Assembly (NCBI GenBank): GCA_016199985.1
Contig: JACQFQ010000002.1
Coordinates: 1-64,000 of the forward strand
Length of the DNA stretch: 64,000 nucleotides
DNA from: Verrucomicrobiota bacterium
GTDB lineage: Bacteria > Verrucomicrobiota > Verrucomicrobiia > Limisphaerales > UBA11320
Direction: 5' to 3'
Shown: one piece after another, positions 61,101 to 64,000 of the stretch
Numbering within the stretch: position 1 is the first letter of the stretch
Layout: each line of letters begins with the position of its first letter
The notes under the pieces: generated by a model
Seen by the model: the letters and a program-made list of their open reading frames with translations, nothing else
Told to the model about the DNA's origin: nothing
The model's database searches: none
Made by a program: the position numbers and the translations under genes

Positions 61101-64000
61101 GCGGCATGGTTTCGCCAGAGATCGATCTCACTGGCGAGAGCGGGGCTGAACTTTCCTTCGCCTCCTATCTCGCGACGGAGGGGCTTGCAAAACTCGGCCA
61201 AGACAAGGATGTCGCCACGGTCCTTATCGAGACGGTCGGAAGTGGCGCCACCACGGCCATTTTGTCCAACAAGAACGGTTTGGCCGATGGGACGGGGAAC
61301 TGGGAGACCGTCAAGTTCAACCTCAAGGACTTTGTCGGACAGCGGATCCGGATTCACTTCGACTTCGACTCCAAGGATTATGCCCGCAACTATTTCCCTG
61401 GCTGGTACGTGGACGACGTCAGCGTTCGTCGTTTTCTCAGCGTGCAGAATCCCGCAAAGGGGATTCGATTGACCGGACCAGTCGGCTTGGGCGCCAGTGT
61501 CGCCTCCGTGGGCGATTTCGACGGGGATGGCGTGGCCGACTTTGCCGCCATGAGCCAGGGGAACGGAGTTGATTCAGGGCGCGTGTTTGTCGTCACGGGG
61601 CGCGCGAACCTTCCGACCGGAGTTCCGATAGCGAGCGCGGCCGCTTTGGATGCGACCGTAGCTCCGTTTCTCATCGGATACACTCTGCGGGGGCTGGGAG
61701 ATGTGGACGGCGACGTGAGCGCCACGGGCCATCCTCTGGATGATTTTGTGGTCAGCGGACCTGATGTGCCGGGCCCGGATGCCAGTTACTTGTTTTTTGG
61801 CGGCAAAACCGGCGCGAAGTTGACGATTCCACTAGCGAACCTGGCGCCCGTCCTGGACCTCGATCACGACCACAAGGATGACATCGCGGCCCTGGTCCTG
61901 GCCACGAGTCCCCAAGCCGATGCGAGCCAGGCGGCCAATCCGCTGCGTCGCCAGGTGGTGCAGGTGTTTTTGGGAGGGGATCAAGCCGATTTGATTGCCA
62001 GGTTCTCAACCGCGCCTGTGCCGGATCTGGAACTTGAAGCCGCTGAGCCAGGATACGCCACGAACGCACAGATCGAACCGGGGCGTTTCGCCGCTCTGGG
62101 CGACATGAACGGCGATGGTTTTGCTGACATCGCCTTGGCCGATGCTGTGGGAGGAACGGTGCACGTCTTCTTCGGAAGAGACCTTAGGCTGTCCGGTGCG
62201 GGGGCCGCGTCGGGCGAGTTCCGAGCGCTGGAGCGGTTTGACTTTCCCCTGGCGACACCGTTGCTCACCGTTTCAAGACCCTCAACCGGCATCGTGTTGC
62301 CGGAGCGCGCGGATCAGCCGATCTCTCTGGGAGGGGCCTCGGGTTGGACAGGGACCGCGACGAACCAACGGCTCGGTTCAACGGCGCAGAACCTGGGAGA
62401 CATTAACGGCGATGGGTTCGACGACTTTCTCTTCGGCGCCGCGACACGATTCAGTTACATCCTCCTGGGCCCGGTTGAATCGAACTCGATCGAGTCGATC
62501 TCCAGCCGTGCGGACATCCTCGTCGACACCCAGAGCTTGGGCACGCCTGCCAGGCGGATGGGGGATGTGAATGGGGACGGGATCAACGACCTTGTCTTCG
62601 TTTCCTTGGCGGGCGGCAGCGCCACGGTGCGGGTTGTGTTCGGAAGCGAACACCTGCCGCGCCAACTCGACGCCTCAACTGTCGCGTCGTTCAGCAGGAC
62701 TTTCGCGGCTGCCGGGCAGAACGTTGAGGCCTGGGTCTTGGATTGGAATGGGGATCGATCGCGTGATGGCCACCCCTACGCTGACATTCTTGTCGCGGCA
62801 GACATGGTTTACATCTTCTCCGGGGGGGAGAGCCTGGTGGCCAACCCGGTTCTCTTGAACAAACTGGACGTCATCGTCCGAGCCATCTCCAGCCCAGGTC
62901 TCCTCCTCAACCCAACGGTGCTTGTGCCGGGCGACATGAACGGCGACGGCTTGGATGATGTGCTTATTTACGGCGCCGGCATTAATCCAACCCGCGTCCA
63001 GTTGTTCCTTGGCCGACGCAGCGTGGCCTCGAGCGAGCCAATCACAGCCGCCAAGCCGGACCCTTTGACCGCGACGCTGCAAGTGGACGAGTACGATACC
63101 AACGGCGACAACGGGATCGAACGAGGCGAAGGTTCCAACGTGGATGTCGTCTTCGAGACAGGGCGGTCGATCCAAGGATTGTTTGCCGTGGGGGACCTGA
63201 ATCACGATGGGACTGATGACTTCGCTTTGGTAGGGAGCGTGGAAACAGAGACCCAAGCGGGATTGCTCCTCTACGCCGGGTCGACGAGCTTCTGGGTGGA
63301 TCGCCGCACCGACTTTGTCGATGGCGCCGCCGCCTTCCAGGTTCGACGGTACGCTGCGGGCATCCTGCAGGGGGGGCGGACGGTTTCCGGTCCGCTTGCT
63401 GTGACCGCTGGAGACTTGGACAACGATGGGAAGCCAGACCTGATCGTGGCCGAGTCGTATATCAGCCTGGGTAGCACGGTCGTTCCTGCGCCCGCCCGCG
63501 TCCTCGTCTTCCGGGACATCGCCAGCAAGAGCTCGTGGCTTTTCTCGGAGGCGCACGTCGTTCTGCAGAGCGACCAGGACCGAACCGCTTCCGATTTCCA
63601 GGGCCCCGGCGGCGGGCGATTCTTGAGTCTGCCGTCGACCCCGCGCCTCGACCTGGATCGGGATGGGTACGACGATCTGCTCCTTGGGGAACCCTTCGCT
63701 GACACCCTTGCCCCCGTCCCCGCTGACCGCGCTGGTCGTGTGCATGCGGTCTATGGGTTGCCGAAGTTGCGGCCCTCCGACCTCCCTGCCGCGGGCGACC
63801 CCACCGAGTTAGGCAACACCAGCGTGACCGGCAGTGGCACTTACTTGGTGCAGCCCTCCGACGGTAAGCCGTTCCTCTGGGCGGATGAACTGGGCTCGGG
63901 CCAGAAGCAGAAGTGGTATCGTTTCACCACGCTGGGTGACGGCCAGTCCGGTGACCAGATCCGTCTGCTCCCGTTCTGGGAAAACACCAACACCACGATC
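40133..64000 (+). CDS. Giant LEPR-XLL surface protein: propeller-OmpA, ~300-aa repeats, RTX, FG-GAP (3' end outside window)
   Basis: One frame with no stop for 7956 codons to the window edge. ATG 40133 (or 40157) precedes FALEPLEPRVLLAADSL, the LEPR-XLL motif that marks very large exported proteins; no classical signal peptide is seen. Domains in order, as residues: beta-rich repeats (about 200-590); sialidase-like Asp-box propeller (about 600-2046; SRDGGATW, SMDGGLTW, SKDYGRSW) with an OmpA-type peptidoglycan-binding domain inside it (about 1198-1301); six copies of an unrecognised 300-residue repeat (about 2200-4050); a Cys-containing beta domain (about 4200-4480); RTX calcium repeats (about 4560-5420, 5560-5650, 6310-6350, 6510-6560); pre-peptidase-type domains (about 6020-6290); jelly-roll (about 6930-7100); FG-GAP array (about 6800-7876). 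It probably sits at the cell surface as a calcium-stiffened adhesin; RTX repeats suggest type I export, but no transporter genes are in view. Confidence 0.93.
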   Translation, partial: MIQSSVQDMFALEPLEPRVLLAADSLIDASSLLPSGAPSSEATVAVEVISAPSPQEEGVAYDPAQRIEDIFNVATSPAVTDVVVGEPVDRSAALAALVPDGSLESHAPVPGPPAEASPKADELTETLHAANGPPEIERTPLEFSTAVWGIHDLLLRTVGGDLELLARADLSSPLVSRPLDEISDVRILGADNIDDTLTIDLTDAPLPSVHFAGGVGGSDRLVLRGSSSASVTHTLSHDLGAISTVLIQAGEGSSTIEHSDVESIVDDLVVENRVFTTVGSNADDLELGNNGDGGNQVSRLHSVSSGLTVDFRNPKASLTLNTGEGDDLIRVATPLNDGTGSSWTIDGGEGTNTLFGPGVDSEWRLSSANGGTLNGIQFTRIGDLVGAADNKDTFIWGRSGALTRGIQGGLGGFDSLLLEGDRSPTLVYNFTDLHSGSVAKDGNTLTYAGLEPLSTIFDPLPEAANDIVLNYDVDHEQRLTIQAGPAGQISVTSDSAEVVTFNFPTRSLTINGSRFADHITLESLGFGFNADLTIHAGAGSDEIIVHALTGVGNYTFDGGTDGGDVLRLSGHDHMTLTDTTLTTGTALATLPTDVNVTRAPGNQIETAIAINPANPKNIIVAPSDAPGLAGGPGFEIPGNGVDDDGDGAVDESIDVPNGKDDDHDGLIDEPNYHATIWVTFDGGATWRPRVIPMPLDAPGKPRGDPSIVFSRDGSRVLYSYMITRLGTPPDTGDPQTAVATALSRDGGATWLAADAAVVGNVFAPFSDDKDFLAVGPDRTNPAQDRFVIAFSRLVFDLDGIVTYTSLNGIDWTRSTGIVSDKTAAEGDMIDAIPAIGPKGQVYLVWEDTQTRGVGRIMFDVSMDGGLTWGQPPNGDREIYTGNLNLEQDPFNGGHAYAIPAQPSRSRGIPMALSMDVDRSGGPHNGRIYVSFTDQADLDHDPDAFNAFDHNDTDIFLRASDDEGIHWDALGSEPVRVSHSSAPGSSQFLGWMDVDQRTGYVGVGWYDTTNDVGVPGLNSTNNTPNDDVQMRASISVDGGVTFAPSIQVAHDSSNAARAAPSMNFGEYNGVAFLDGVLHLAWADNSNSTGDNPDGKNSDEIYYSRVFLKPIILGGIERAVLSGRSLDATGFGGQVVFTSDMPEWVEQGPNPFTSAAEGPTRIADPVAGAIQAVVVDPTDRFTMYLGTVNGGVWRNTGSQQVFFKSEEAKLDSDDTSVLDAFARFLETHPQLTVEIGGHTDSQGDRPYNLDLSRRRAQAVWDYLVNTRRISASRLTMVAYGEDRPVASGGVSGDQPLNRRVELLVNQWEPLTDAFPSLSINSLAISPLDHQVIYAGIGKGSSFLNIGGLGGGLLYSNDRGDSWRLIGQREFHALTITKVLPTTITTADGRQVVFVATYDVDADGDGALEDWGGVFRLEVAPDGATRIKKISNDGNGLPAGSYTDLVLVPGISGDPLHPAVVYAANPAFGIFQYVEGPDNLWQPVNSGFLFGADQDLDGRDDLLQKAWTVKLALHPGSGTLYAAVIGPVDGNGLFQLAGSAKGLIAVFKSKDYGRSWAPMPVPTSVDNGTRYGLNTRGNGNLHFSIAVDPTDPNVVYLGGDTQGTLTNNSAGLRDWLGRVFRWNPTTNVWTQLVGTNANQTGPHADSRGMVFATDYVLLEVDDGGLYRLQNPRGENEQGIRQWASLNRELRITEAIRVGFDPLNSDILVGAQDNGAAFQAGNSDLVDNDGDGVIDEPDERFLWKGRAVGDGNSQAAILYDANGDKAEDGVLRYALFNDLKSLFVFEFAADGAQIDANGTAPGLAASIGFRSGPGAALYSGLNALDAKMGFSLVPMVVNSLDPSRMLVGFNGIYESFGSRLAPGHDRVLPLEYVREIQTGPGVVTSLVYGGRVGRTENRDLIIASRGTKILVRTTADGAFAERVVPGASEIRDITVDPDNWKVVYVADARGVYRIDDVTDNSKPWVDITDNLHAIGQPQLYAIEYVPKGQGVLLVGGPGGVSRLINPRSAGRTALWTRFGTGLPNAPVLDLRFDYDFGGRAGGSEVLIAGTLGRGAWMISGDDMQSIATPAELKIYGTNRDDDFKLAVNPANPLLFDFFDLSSSSTTPVISARGASFEQVQIFGRGGSDTLTMDHSNGAIPVTGGIYYDGGEPTSNRLVLTGGLVASHTSFTTSSGLKIHEITDIDANLERIVADNVQTVDVGSLPAPLHNVFGTLSGGFHSLVTLLTFSEELAVELPFLGDSLGRALNGFTTVGSEGISSPAGGSASEIEPAAGNSSQALMLLRRFFESGHGAFLLSNISGFTTLSQLRAALEGLDYIDNVTITGEAATGFEFTLSDVTKTFTGRADLDLDLLNGAIQVEGSIDIRADVTLNLIFGVDDTHGFYIKSNGQPMLTISNIRAGAGDDVAASGQFGLLGVTLSQVTLAMDPEVRFQIDVEEEGGDGFIDIPELSSDPARYVHAKLVGHPSDAVGDVHFTGIFDAASYPTGEAAPVPVTDGVINAIWDDVAKPGLAQVASGSASGEILLSFARGTADGLVGGLTDFAGDLKQSLNADAFGIPIFLTGVSLGQLFGSAPDPMTDPMIRQPSGSFEQQFADLVKAIGQRLALGGERPTLQTLLFSVAEALGTSPADLPMTITGAGADQSVEFSLRFKPAPLTFSRHLVFGDAIPGLELAAGGELKITIAPEFHLPIGFRLGPDVAANERLYLVADDTPELSLAFTAALDDPQLSGTYLGAMSVSLTENPAVTPNRGIQFSGVARLNVIDPGTVAADGRIVPAELSSGNLANLFVPGIDAALDIDGLTIAAQGVGGAITIRLDRGEAGVVHGAADWAGLAAHLQVENSLELPTDVPIPGFAKEALLSGLLEVVGLADKLDDTSPFTASLPVLGTSLGRVLELPDRLRRSLYDPVNNYFANDPTPTLSELVRVVQSQVPSFTGSPTDGPSGSHKLRFSLNIDESIHRDVPIDLGSQAAGLGMSADGNGTVTLDVGLKSSGPFVFEIDLGSDLSVAERFSLLLPTTLTVTGSVEVVDANFRLGAGFVQGGVSHGRIILKPRITAAFRAPSGETALTLEELLTGGLTDLVELNATGAFDSVLPIQASLNGAPVGGGPTPTLYMSDANLFSDADPFVFDPENFDSLLNFGDLTPEALLTQLRSLATAFGGLGHSGILDFALPFTGGREFGEFFDLGSVISDRLISLLESTPNGAPNFTSLEELLQRLAPIKGVDVTVGKAEVAPASSPQIQSLFTIPIRLVKVFDFDSSQPGDQPLRLPIDFGLDLSPLSEISTQSEFTLDARVSVDLVLGLDLGKNAAGGVSDRIFLQKPEVTATVTLSAPDIAASAKLFEFVETRLANGHAAMVATASMSLKDPGTVAKDERISLSELIDGVGNPSSLVTPVLTGFANVTLPVHADLAGVSLSTGNPQLLIDWPELFSPSTLHVDASSLAGLVDFKHLTYKDIITMLQNVVKRLKSIESFSFLNEKLPLIDTSVGDLVDFADEIADTIVYFQQHPPHKLSDIVDVLNGQPPSDGSGAAPSQAGLPSHRWQLSFDTERRLLRVDFTSEKPTLYKRELRIDRGLLGDVGSIVDLSGSAMLSIETSTDLNLSFGLDLNDPAGPAPVIFDSSKLSVKLRVIASDVNFSAGLGPLGLVISHGHLVLDRDGNSATDDMAEFAISLANAPGDHLYALDEFDLANVQMSLTGGIQATFPMYSPTVNPGNRLGPDDFSLTIHDLKAFLLGAPNALTVTTPDFTTLLDRLDLTHQMGSLASGLDGVLLLLQEALSSEVFARSLPLVGDQLKDAAHFIEDLRTHLLGPLAGAADLQNVRQQLFLVLGPSGLGVLRDGPDVGTDVGLSDVVLDDQTPDHFQFNLKLGGTVKGPEVPIGFDLGLPAIGLTLKGEVQVQLDWEIQLGFGLSRTDGFYLDTAAKDRFGATVPELTVAVSATIPGFDGTGNLGFLKVSARDQSDDPSHLTGRFSIDILDPGGDNNRMTLEEVAAGPELSRLFAVSFGGEAEVNLALITSFGDNAEFPSIHTGLRLGWGFGSGVNDEHPESPRVSFDHVQLDLGSFMTKFVLPIAKTVNDVLSPIRPILEFLTDPLPILSDFEPLRAQFDKDHDGDVDLLDIAVTLNPASSQTADFINSLAQLSRLAKQLAQLDPGNGQMMLDFGSFDIGGSVDLRNVLDLLNVDPHVQQLVGTIASQIAALSLSPDPKKKAVSGSYAGFKTLPGKGFQFPFIEQPSTLFNLLLGKQVTLLTYDMPTLFFDAGFTQIIRFPPFPILGLKLSGGVSATIHVAFGYDTYGLQSGKLLDGFYVSDTANPDGTGADVAEAVVRARIEAYATLDAGFISASVGGGIFGELKLNLHDIDPDGNGPLKTDGKLRFSEIRANLAKGALCLFDFSGSITAALKAEISAFGFSDEFELASATLYEFDDTCGVVYNPVLATILPDRTLRLNMGPYAGERGPAESSLNREDGDENFTVRWEAADGSGDPNDFDGVVVEAFGDRDKFRAADFDRIYAEGGKGKDTITIRPGVKAPVQVWGDFNPHSKDASGARPPDGRQNDEEWYGDDNLFSSDGASELHGGPGRDRLTGRAGNDRLFGDEGDDTLQGGKGNDELYGGEGTDMLQGGDGDDLLMGGSGNDKLYGGVGSDRLIGEAGDDHLFGDDGNDILIGDFGSITLDVGLPARIVTGSAEPGGADRLSAGNGDDVLIGGSGPDTLTGDAGSDILIGDEGTVEFLAENLTTDSGIVRVARPTLVASTAPAIGDSDTLSGGADNDILLGGNGAGDKGDTLTGEGGDDVLIGDHGSVRLSGGQVTEAQSSDPGFGGPDSLNGGPGNDILIGGAGGDTLTGDLGANVLIGDYGQVTLVQGAVVAARTTDPAPAIQDPLMGDRLTGGSSNDFLLGGAGSDTLTGAGGNDVLIGDYGTITVTSGVVTVEATDPTSGGADAIDGGAGNDVIYAGAGADIEVSGGDGNDFIDGGLGNDHLDAGNGDDTVYGGDGEDTILGGAGADVIWGGADGDRIDGGEGPGEIHGDGGNDIIVGGSSRDVIAGGDGHDTLSGLGGDDVIDGDAGEDHLFGGEGRDILRGGTEDDQLDGGAGNDELYGDEGHDTLVGGEGDDLLVGGAGNDRLNGGAGSDILWGGFQKITQDQFRLGANEPRESKFELPPLYDSADTVKHFDAQNREITPPLLTPRAVGGISIDGDEMDGLDTLEGGAGSDFLFGGADADSLHGGSETDPSLDGNLDQDYLDGGAGQDNLFGGAGDDVLRGGANNDILHGGAGIDQLYGESGADYLYGDEGDSNGSQLGQRLWGGDGADYLYAYAPGYLGDETPGDELHGGSGNDNVYGNMRQDWLFGDSGKDKLSGDYLQGPDYARSTDAALFGAADQLYGGSGEDDLFGGGGNDTLWGGEDSDTLEGQNGSDKLYGGSWIDFLILDVRADYAPNATPEQFDGHGGNRRFGDTADDNATDILVIQGDQDRDSPVVPHTIDDTILLAQTPTGQLWVQYNFDIQRKPRVIVANWRRASDGRPLVEQFKIDGLGGNDHIEFLDAAAALAMGPTQVISALDLSLLTSRSDDWVGVMNGGPGNDTLVGSGARDRIDGGSGSDTLFGLGGDDRLFADDGSGDGGPNDHDVLFGGQGHDDLLGGPGTNELYAWSHDPEPMLTQLGFSIGQEPGASLTGSLAAPASGQLRADAHFALGIGNTPPVGVTLTAAATLNNLVVGDAAASRANLIADLNASLASVGLAPTVVASLDAQNRVQFTTRGAAAGQSIRLVMTQFGVFVDPDATKPANPNYGVLFDDSGDYAGAFDELGHAIPDGILDGTVNKKARVLEDTGLNRVLGGINQDQLYGGTGLDFLYGYGGGDTLHRADGSTFESMDGGLASGSNEWKDYARATDKVWYYGGTNLDDEIHVDFVTEPGLLGDHHLITRLTRNGDAYSFDAQVQLDFQAKDQDGNFIWRPNDLVFDAEKRKNVNLRDLQTLLPPEGDFLAILIDTFGGNDRVTVGPTVTKSVWIDAGPGDDVVQIRSGRPILVDATEAPNRNDQPGDAFNLGTINGHTTFTGLTLDSPTDEDWYQFTLAAAPLSGDTLTVGSLSADDILRLEIRDTAGHLLQKQIEGHGQVSLDLSKLDSGAKPGATLPLRAGVPYRVRVSSDRTPTIYDLSVRLISTPDLAEPNETAGSAYELVELQGTGRVTGLALQNPADQDWFRFQLPVENPAQPDLRSKADQISLLPHVGDAAAFKVELYRVGGATPVLTAGADGVLKLGAVVNGAYDLSGEFLLKISPALSNAAPAYYDLDIAVGTQFKEAVDMARVVVRNLSSQRSIVRRDVILGGAGNDVLSGGSGEEWIFGGSGNDVLSGGLDHQASDLLFGEGGDDIFQVVPDSLPFIRGTTRTLVPTLTDLFVGGDGQDQVLFLGGDLDRFNQPVPDYVAFRYSTKAHRYEFTSRVWDIANQRFVTNDAHQFEQQFLFFQAREVERTVIDTRAGNDEVHVNPEFRLPTRDDLGEWGIAEGDYQQRGFLGAVEIRGGDGNDILYGGALDDTIDGGSGSDFILGGGGDDHILGNDGDDVLIGNGSAPDATTTPPDRFEFVSRNGLNGRNDQFQFASDLGPIKAGALFEGLTFNYGDTGDWYLIKTPSATRQFGGAQSALVNLDMGLITVKDAQGGSMPSPDVSLFAAVDRDPTDRLAVEPVEFFAGVPEYYLLHVTNPLGNLPSSAAYTVAFSPAIGRTVDVPSTEANVEINPQNPTDRPAAISLGYINEKRDDDVRYPDMIAAVQENLDTGESLARIHFGGAATGRIDLPDSVLTLRIPGLIVSQLADKPKATFASGGDYDGDGIEDIAVLITRTGATAYTQEGVYLVFGRPGTWTGTIDLVKEADVIITGLKAGVGSIANARNINGDINAATHFAFDDLLVGDPAANAVSLFYGRPRAEWQQPAFVLPNVDFTAPGGGRDAEGFIRTPDSPENLWHVHSNTGHTEILQRPGHTSPFSLYFGDDAIGEYNFNLVRGGMVSPEIDLTGESGAELSFASYLATEGLAKLGQDKDVATVLIETVGSGATTAILSNKNGLADGTGNWETVKFNLKDFVGQRIRIHFDFDSKDYARNYFPGWYVDDVSVRRFLSVQNPAKGIRLTGPVGLGASVASVGDFDGDGVADFAAMSQGNGVDSGRVFVVTGRANLPTGVPIASAAALDATVAPFLIGYTLRGLGDVDGDVSATGHPLDDFVVSGPDVPGPDASYLFFGGKTGAKLTIPLANLAPVLDLDHDHKDDIAALVLATSPQADASQAANPLRRQVVQVFLGGDQADLIARFSTAPVPDLELEAAEPGYATNAQIEPGRFAALGDMNGDGFADIALADAVGGTVHVFFGRDLRLSGAGAASGEFRALERFDFPLATPLLTVSRPSTGIVLPERADQPISLGGASGWTGTATNQRLGSTAQNLGDINGDGFDDFLFGAATRFSYILLGPVESNSIESISSRADILVDTQSLGTPARRMGDVNGDGINDLVFVSLAGGSATVRVVFGSEHLPRQLDASTVASFSRTFAAAGQNVEAWVLDWNGDRSRDGHPYADILVAADMVYIFSGGESLVANPVLLNKLDVIVRAISSPGLLLNPTVLVPGDMNGDGLDDVLIYGAGINPTRVQLFLGRRSVASSEPITAAKPDPLTATLQVDEYDTNGDNGIERGEGSNVDVVFETGRSIQGLFAVGDLNHDGTDDFALVGSVETETQAGLLLYAGSTSFWVDRRTDFVDGAAAFQVRRYAAGILQGGRTVSGPLAVTAGDLDNDGKPDLIVAESYISLGSTVVPAPARVLVFRDIASKSSWLFSEAHVVLQSDQDRTASDFQGPGGGRFLSLPSTPRLDLDRDGYDDLLLGEPFADTLAPVPADRAGRVHAVYGLPKLRPSDLPAAGDPTELGNTSVTGSGTYLVQPSDGKPFLWADELGSGQKQKWYRFTTLGDGQSGDQIRLLPFWENTNTTI
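40157..40210 (+). other. LEPR-XLL motif
   Basis: The second ATG begins MFALEPLEPRVLLAADSL. The ALEPR-x-LLA form is the LEPR-XLL motif, known from the N-termini of giant proteins in planctomycetes and related groups. It is thought to be linked to export or sorting. Here it starts 8 residues from the first ATG. Confidence 0.9.
43724..44035 (+). other. OmpA-like peptidoglycan-binding domain inserted in a propeller blade
   Basis: QVFFKSEEAKLDSDDTSVL, then TVEIGGHTDSQGD, LSRRRAQAVWDYLV and NRRVELLV: a complete OmpA_C domain with the Asp and Arg (HTDSQG, LSRRRA) that hold meso-diaminopimelate. The residues before it (GTVNGGVWRNTGS) and after it (QWEPLTDAFPSLSI) join into a typical Asp-box propeller blade if the domain is removed. 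Confidence 0.88.
46740..52300 (+). repeat. Six copies of a ~300-residue protein repeat in the giant gene
   Basis: Each unit has a helical part with a centre like LPxLGxSLGxLL, then a beta-rich part opening with a strand like xFSLxI. The helical centres fall near 46823 (ELPFLGDSLG), 47785 (GIPIFLTGVSLG), 48761 (SLPVLGTSLG), 49627 (ALPFTGGREFG), 50550 (KLPLIDTSVG) and 51470 (SLPLVGDQLK). The strand openings fall near 47107, 48044, 48953, 49831, 50730 and 51689. Spacing is 866-976 bases. A degenerate seventh helical part follows near 52300. Confidence 0.72.
53820..56390 (+). repeat. Main RTX (hemolysin-type calcium-binding) nonapeptide array
   Basis: Dozens of GGxGxDxLx units (for example GGPGRDRLTG, GGKGNDELYG, GGAGNDRLNG) that form a calcium-filled parallel beta-roll. 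The array is broken by short beta inserts of about 25 residues that recur after IGDxGxI (near 54120, 54290, 54510, 54670 and 54860). Further RTX blocks lie at about 56820-57030, 59080-59200 and 59650-59810. Confidence 0.93.
58200..58990 (+). other. Two pre-peptidase C-terminal (PPC)-like domains
   Basis: Each opens with a motif like NDxPGxAxxLG or EPNETAGSAYEL and contains DEDWYQFTL or DQDWFRFQL, the core strand of PPC-type beta-sandwiches. A related opening occurs at about 59900-60250 (GDTGDWYLIKT), and perhaps at the window end (QKWYRFTTL). Confidence 0.7.
60530..63760 (+). repeat. FG-GAP / integrin-like repeat array
   Basis: At least nine calcium-loop cores of the form GDxNGDGxxDxxxx are visible: GGDYDGDGIEDIAVL, GDFDGDGVADFAAM, GDMNGDGFADIALA, GDINGDGFDDFLFG, GDVNGDGINDLVFV, GDMNGDGLDDVLIY, GDLNHDGTDDFALV, GDLDNDGKPDLIVA and LDLDRDGYDDLLLG. 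They would form one or more seven-bladed propellers. A jelly-roll piece (YFPGWYVDDVSV) at about 60930-61440 splits the array. Confidence 0.88.

Overview
The window looks like chromosomal DNA from a GC-rich, diderm member of the PVC group, most likely Verrucomicrobiota. The taxonomy is inference. It rests on a LEPR-XLL giant surface protein, a recurring C-terminal 'YxIxxSxDLxxW ... RxYRxxx' module on secreted proteins, a PIN-PhoH protein, and an ECF sigma/anti-sigma pair next to a secreted sugar-dehydrogenase-like protein. Both tRNAs encode their CCA end. No rRNA, insertion sequence, prophage or CRISPR array was seen.

Layout. 1-3.5 kb: the end of a possible CDS, a 0.5 kb gene-free stretch with strong hairpins, then a minus-strand group (TPR/HEAT protein, PIN-PhoH ATPase, GST-like protein). 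3.7-7.8 kb: a secreted GH13 alpha-amylase whose last domain is cut by an in-frame TGA, and an alpha/beta-hydrolase. 7.9-9.6 kb: a GYF/cyclic-nucleotide-binding protein, tRNA-Ala(CGC) and a small zincin. 9.9-14.2 kb: a zinc-economy locus, with a DksA-like protein lacking most zinc-finger cysteines, cysteine-poor L33 and S18, a terminator, a perfect 7-1-7 Fur-family palindrome, then znuA-znuC-znuB-zur. 14.3-18.9 kb: a secreted protein of unknown function, ECF sigma, anti-sigma, PQQ-type sugar dehydrogenase-like protein and a small membrane protein. 18.9-23.1 kb (minus): coiled-coil lipoprotein, fucose-isomerase-like protein, PilT-like ATPase. 23.3-29.2 kb (plus): the compact run nusB, PHP phosphoesterase, ftsY, ribD, tonB, exbB, exbD. 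Then tRNA-Thr(TGT).

29.4-40 kb holds two large secreted beta-propeller-type proteins on the minus strand (1675 aa, Calx-beta/delta-60; about 1120 aa, SBBP/Ig/InlB-type repeats), a 1 kb gap and two small membrane-anchored proteins. 40.1 kb to the window end is one uninterrupted frame of 7956 codons that runs off the edge. It encodes a LEPR-XLL protein with a sialidase-like Asp-box propeller that carries an inserted OmpA peptidoglycan-binding domain, six copies of a roughly 300-residue repeat I do not recognise, blocks of RTX calcium-binding nonapeptides, pre-peptidase-type domains, a jelly-roll and a long FG-GAP array.

How it fits together. The zinc genes form a sensor-transporter-sparing module. 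The TonB/ExbB/ExbD genes would energise an outer membrane. The amylase, esterase, sugar dehydrogenase-like protein and large repeat proteins point to an envelope and secretome built for polysaccharide use and surface attachment. The most novel material is the giant gene, especially its OmpA insertion and 300-residue repeats.
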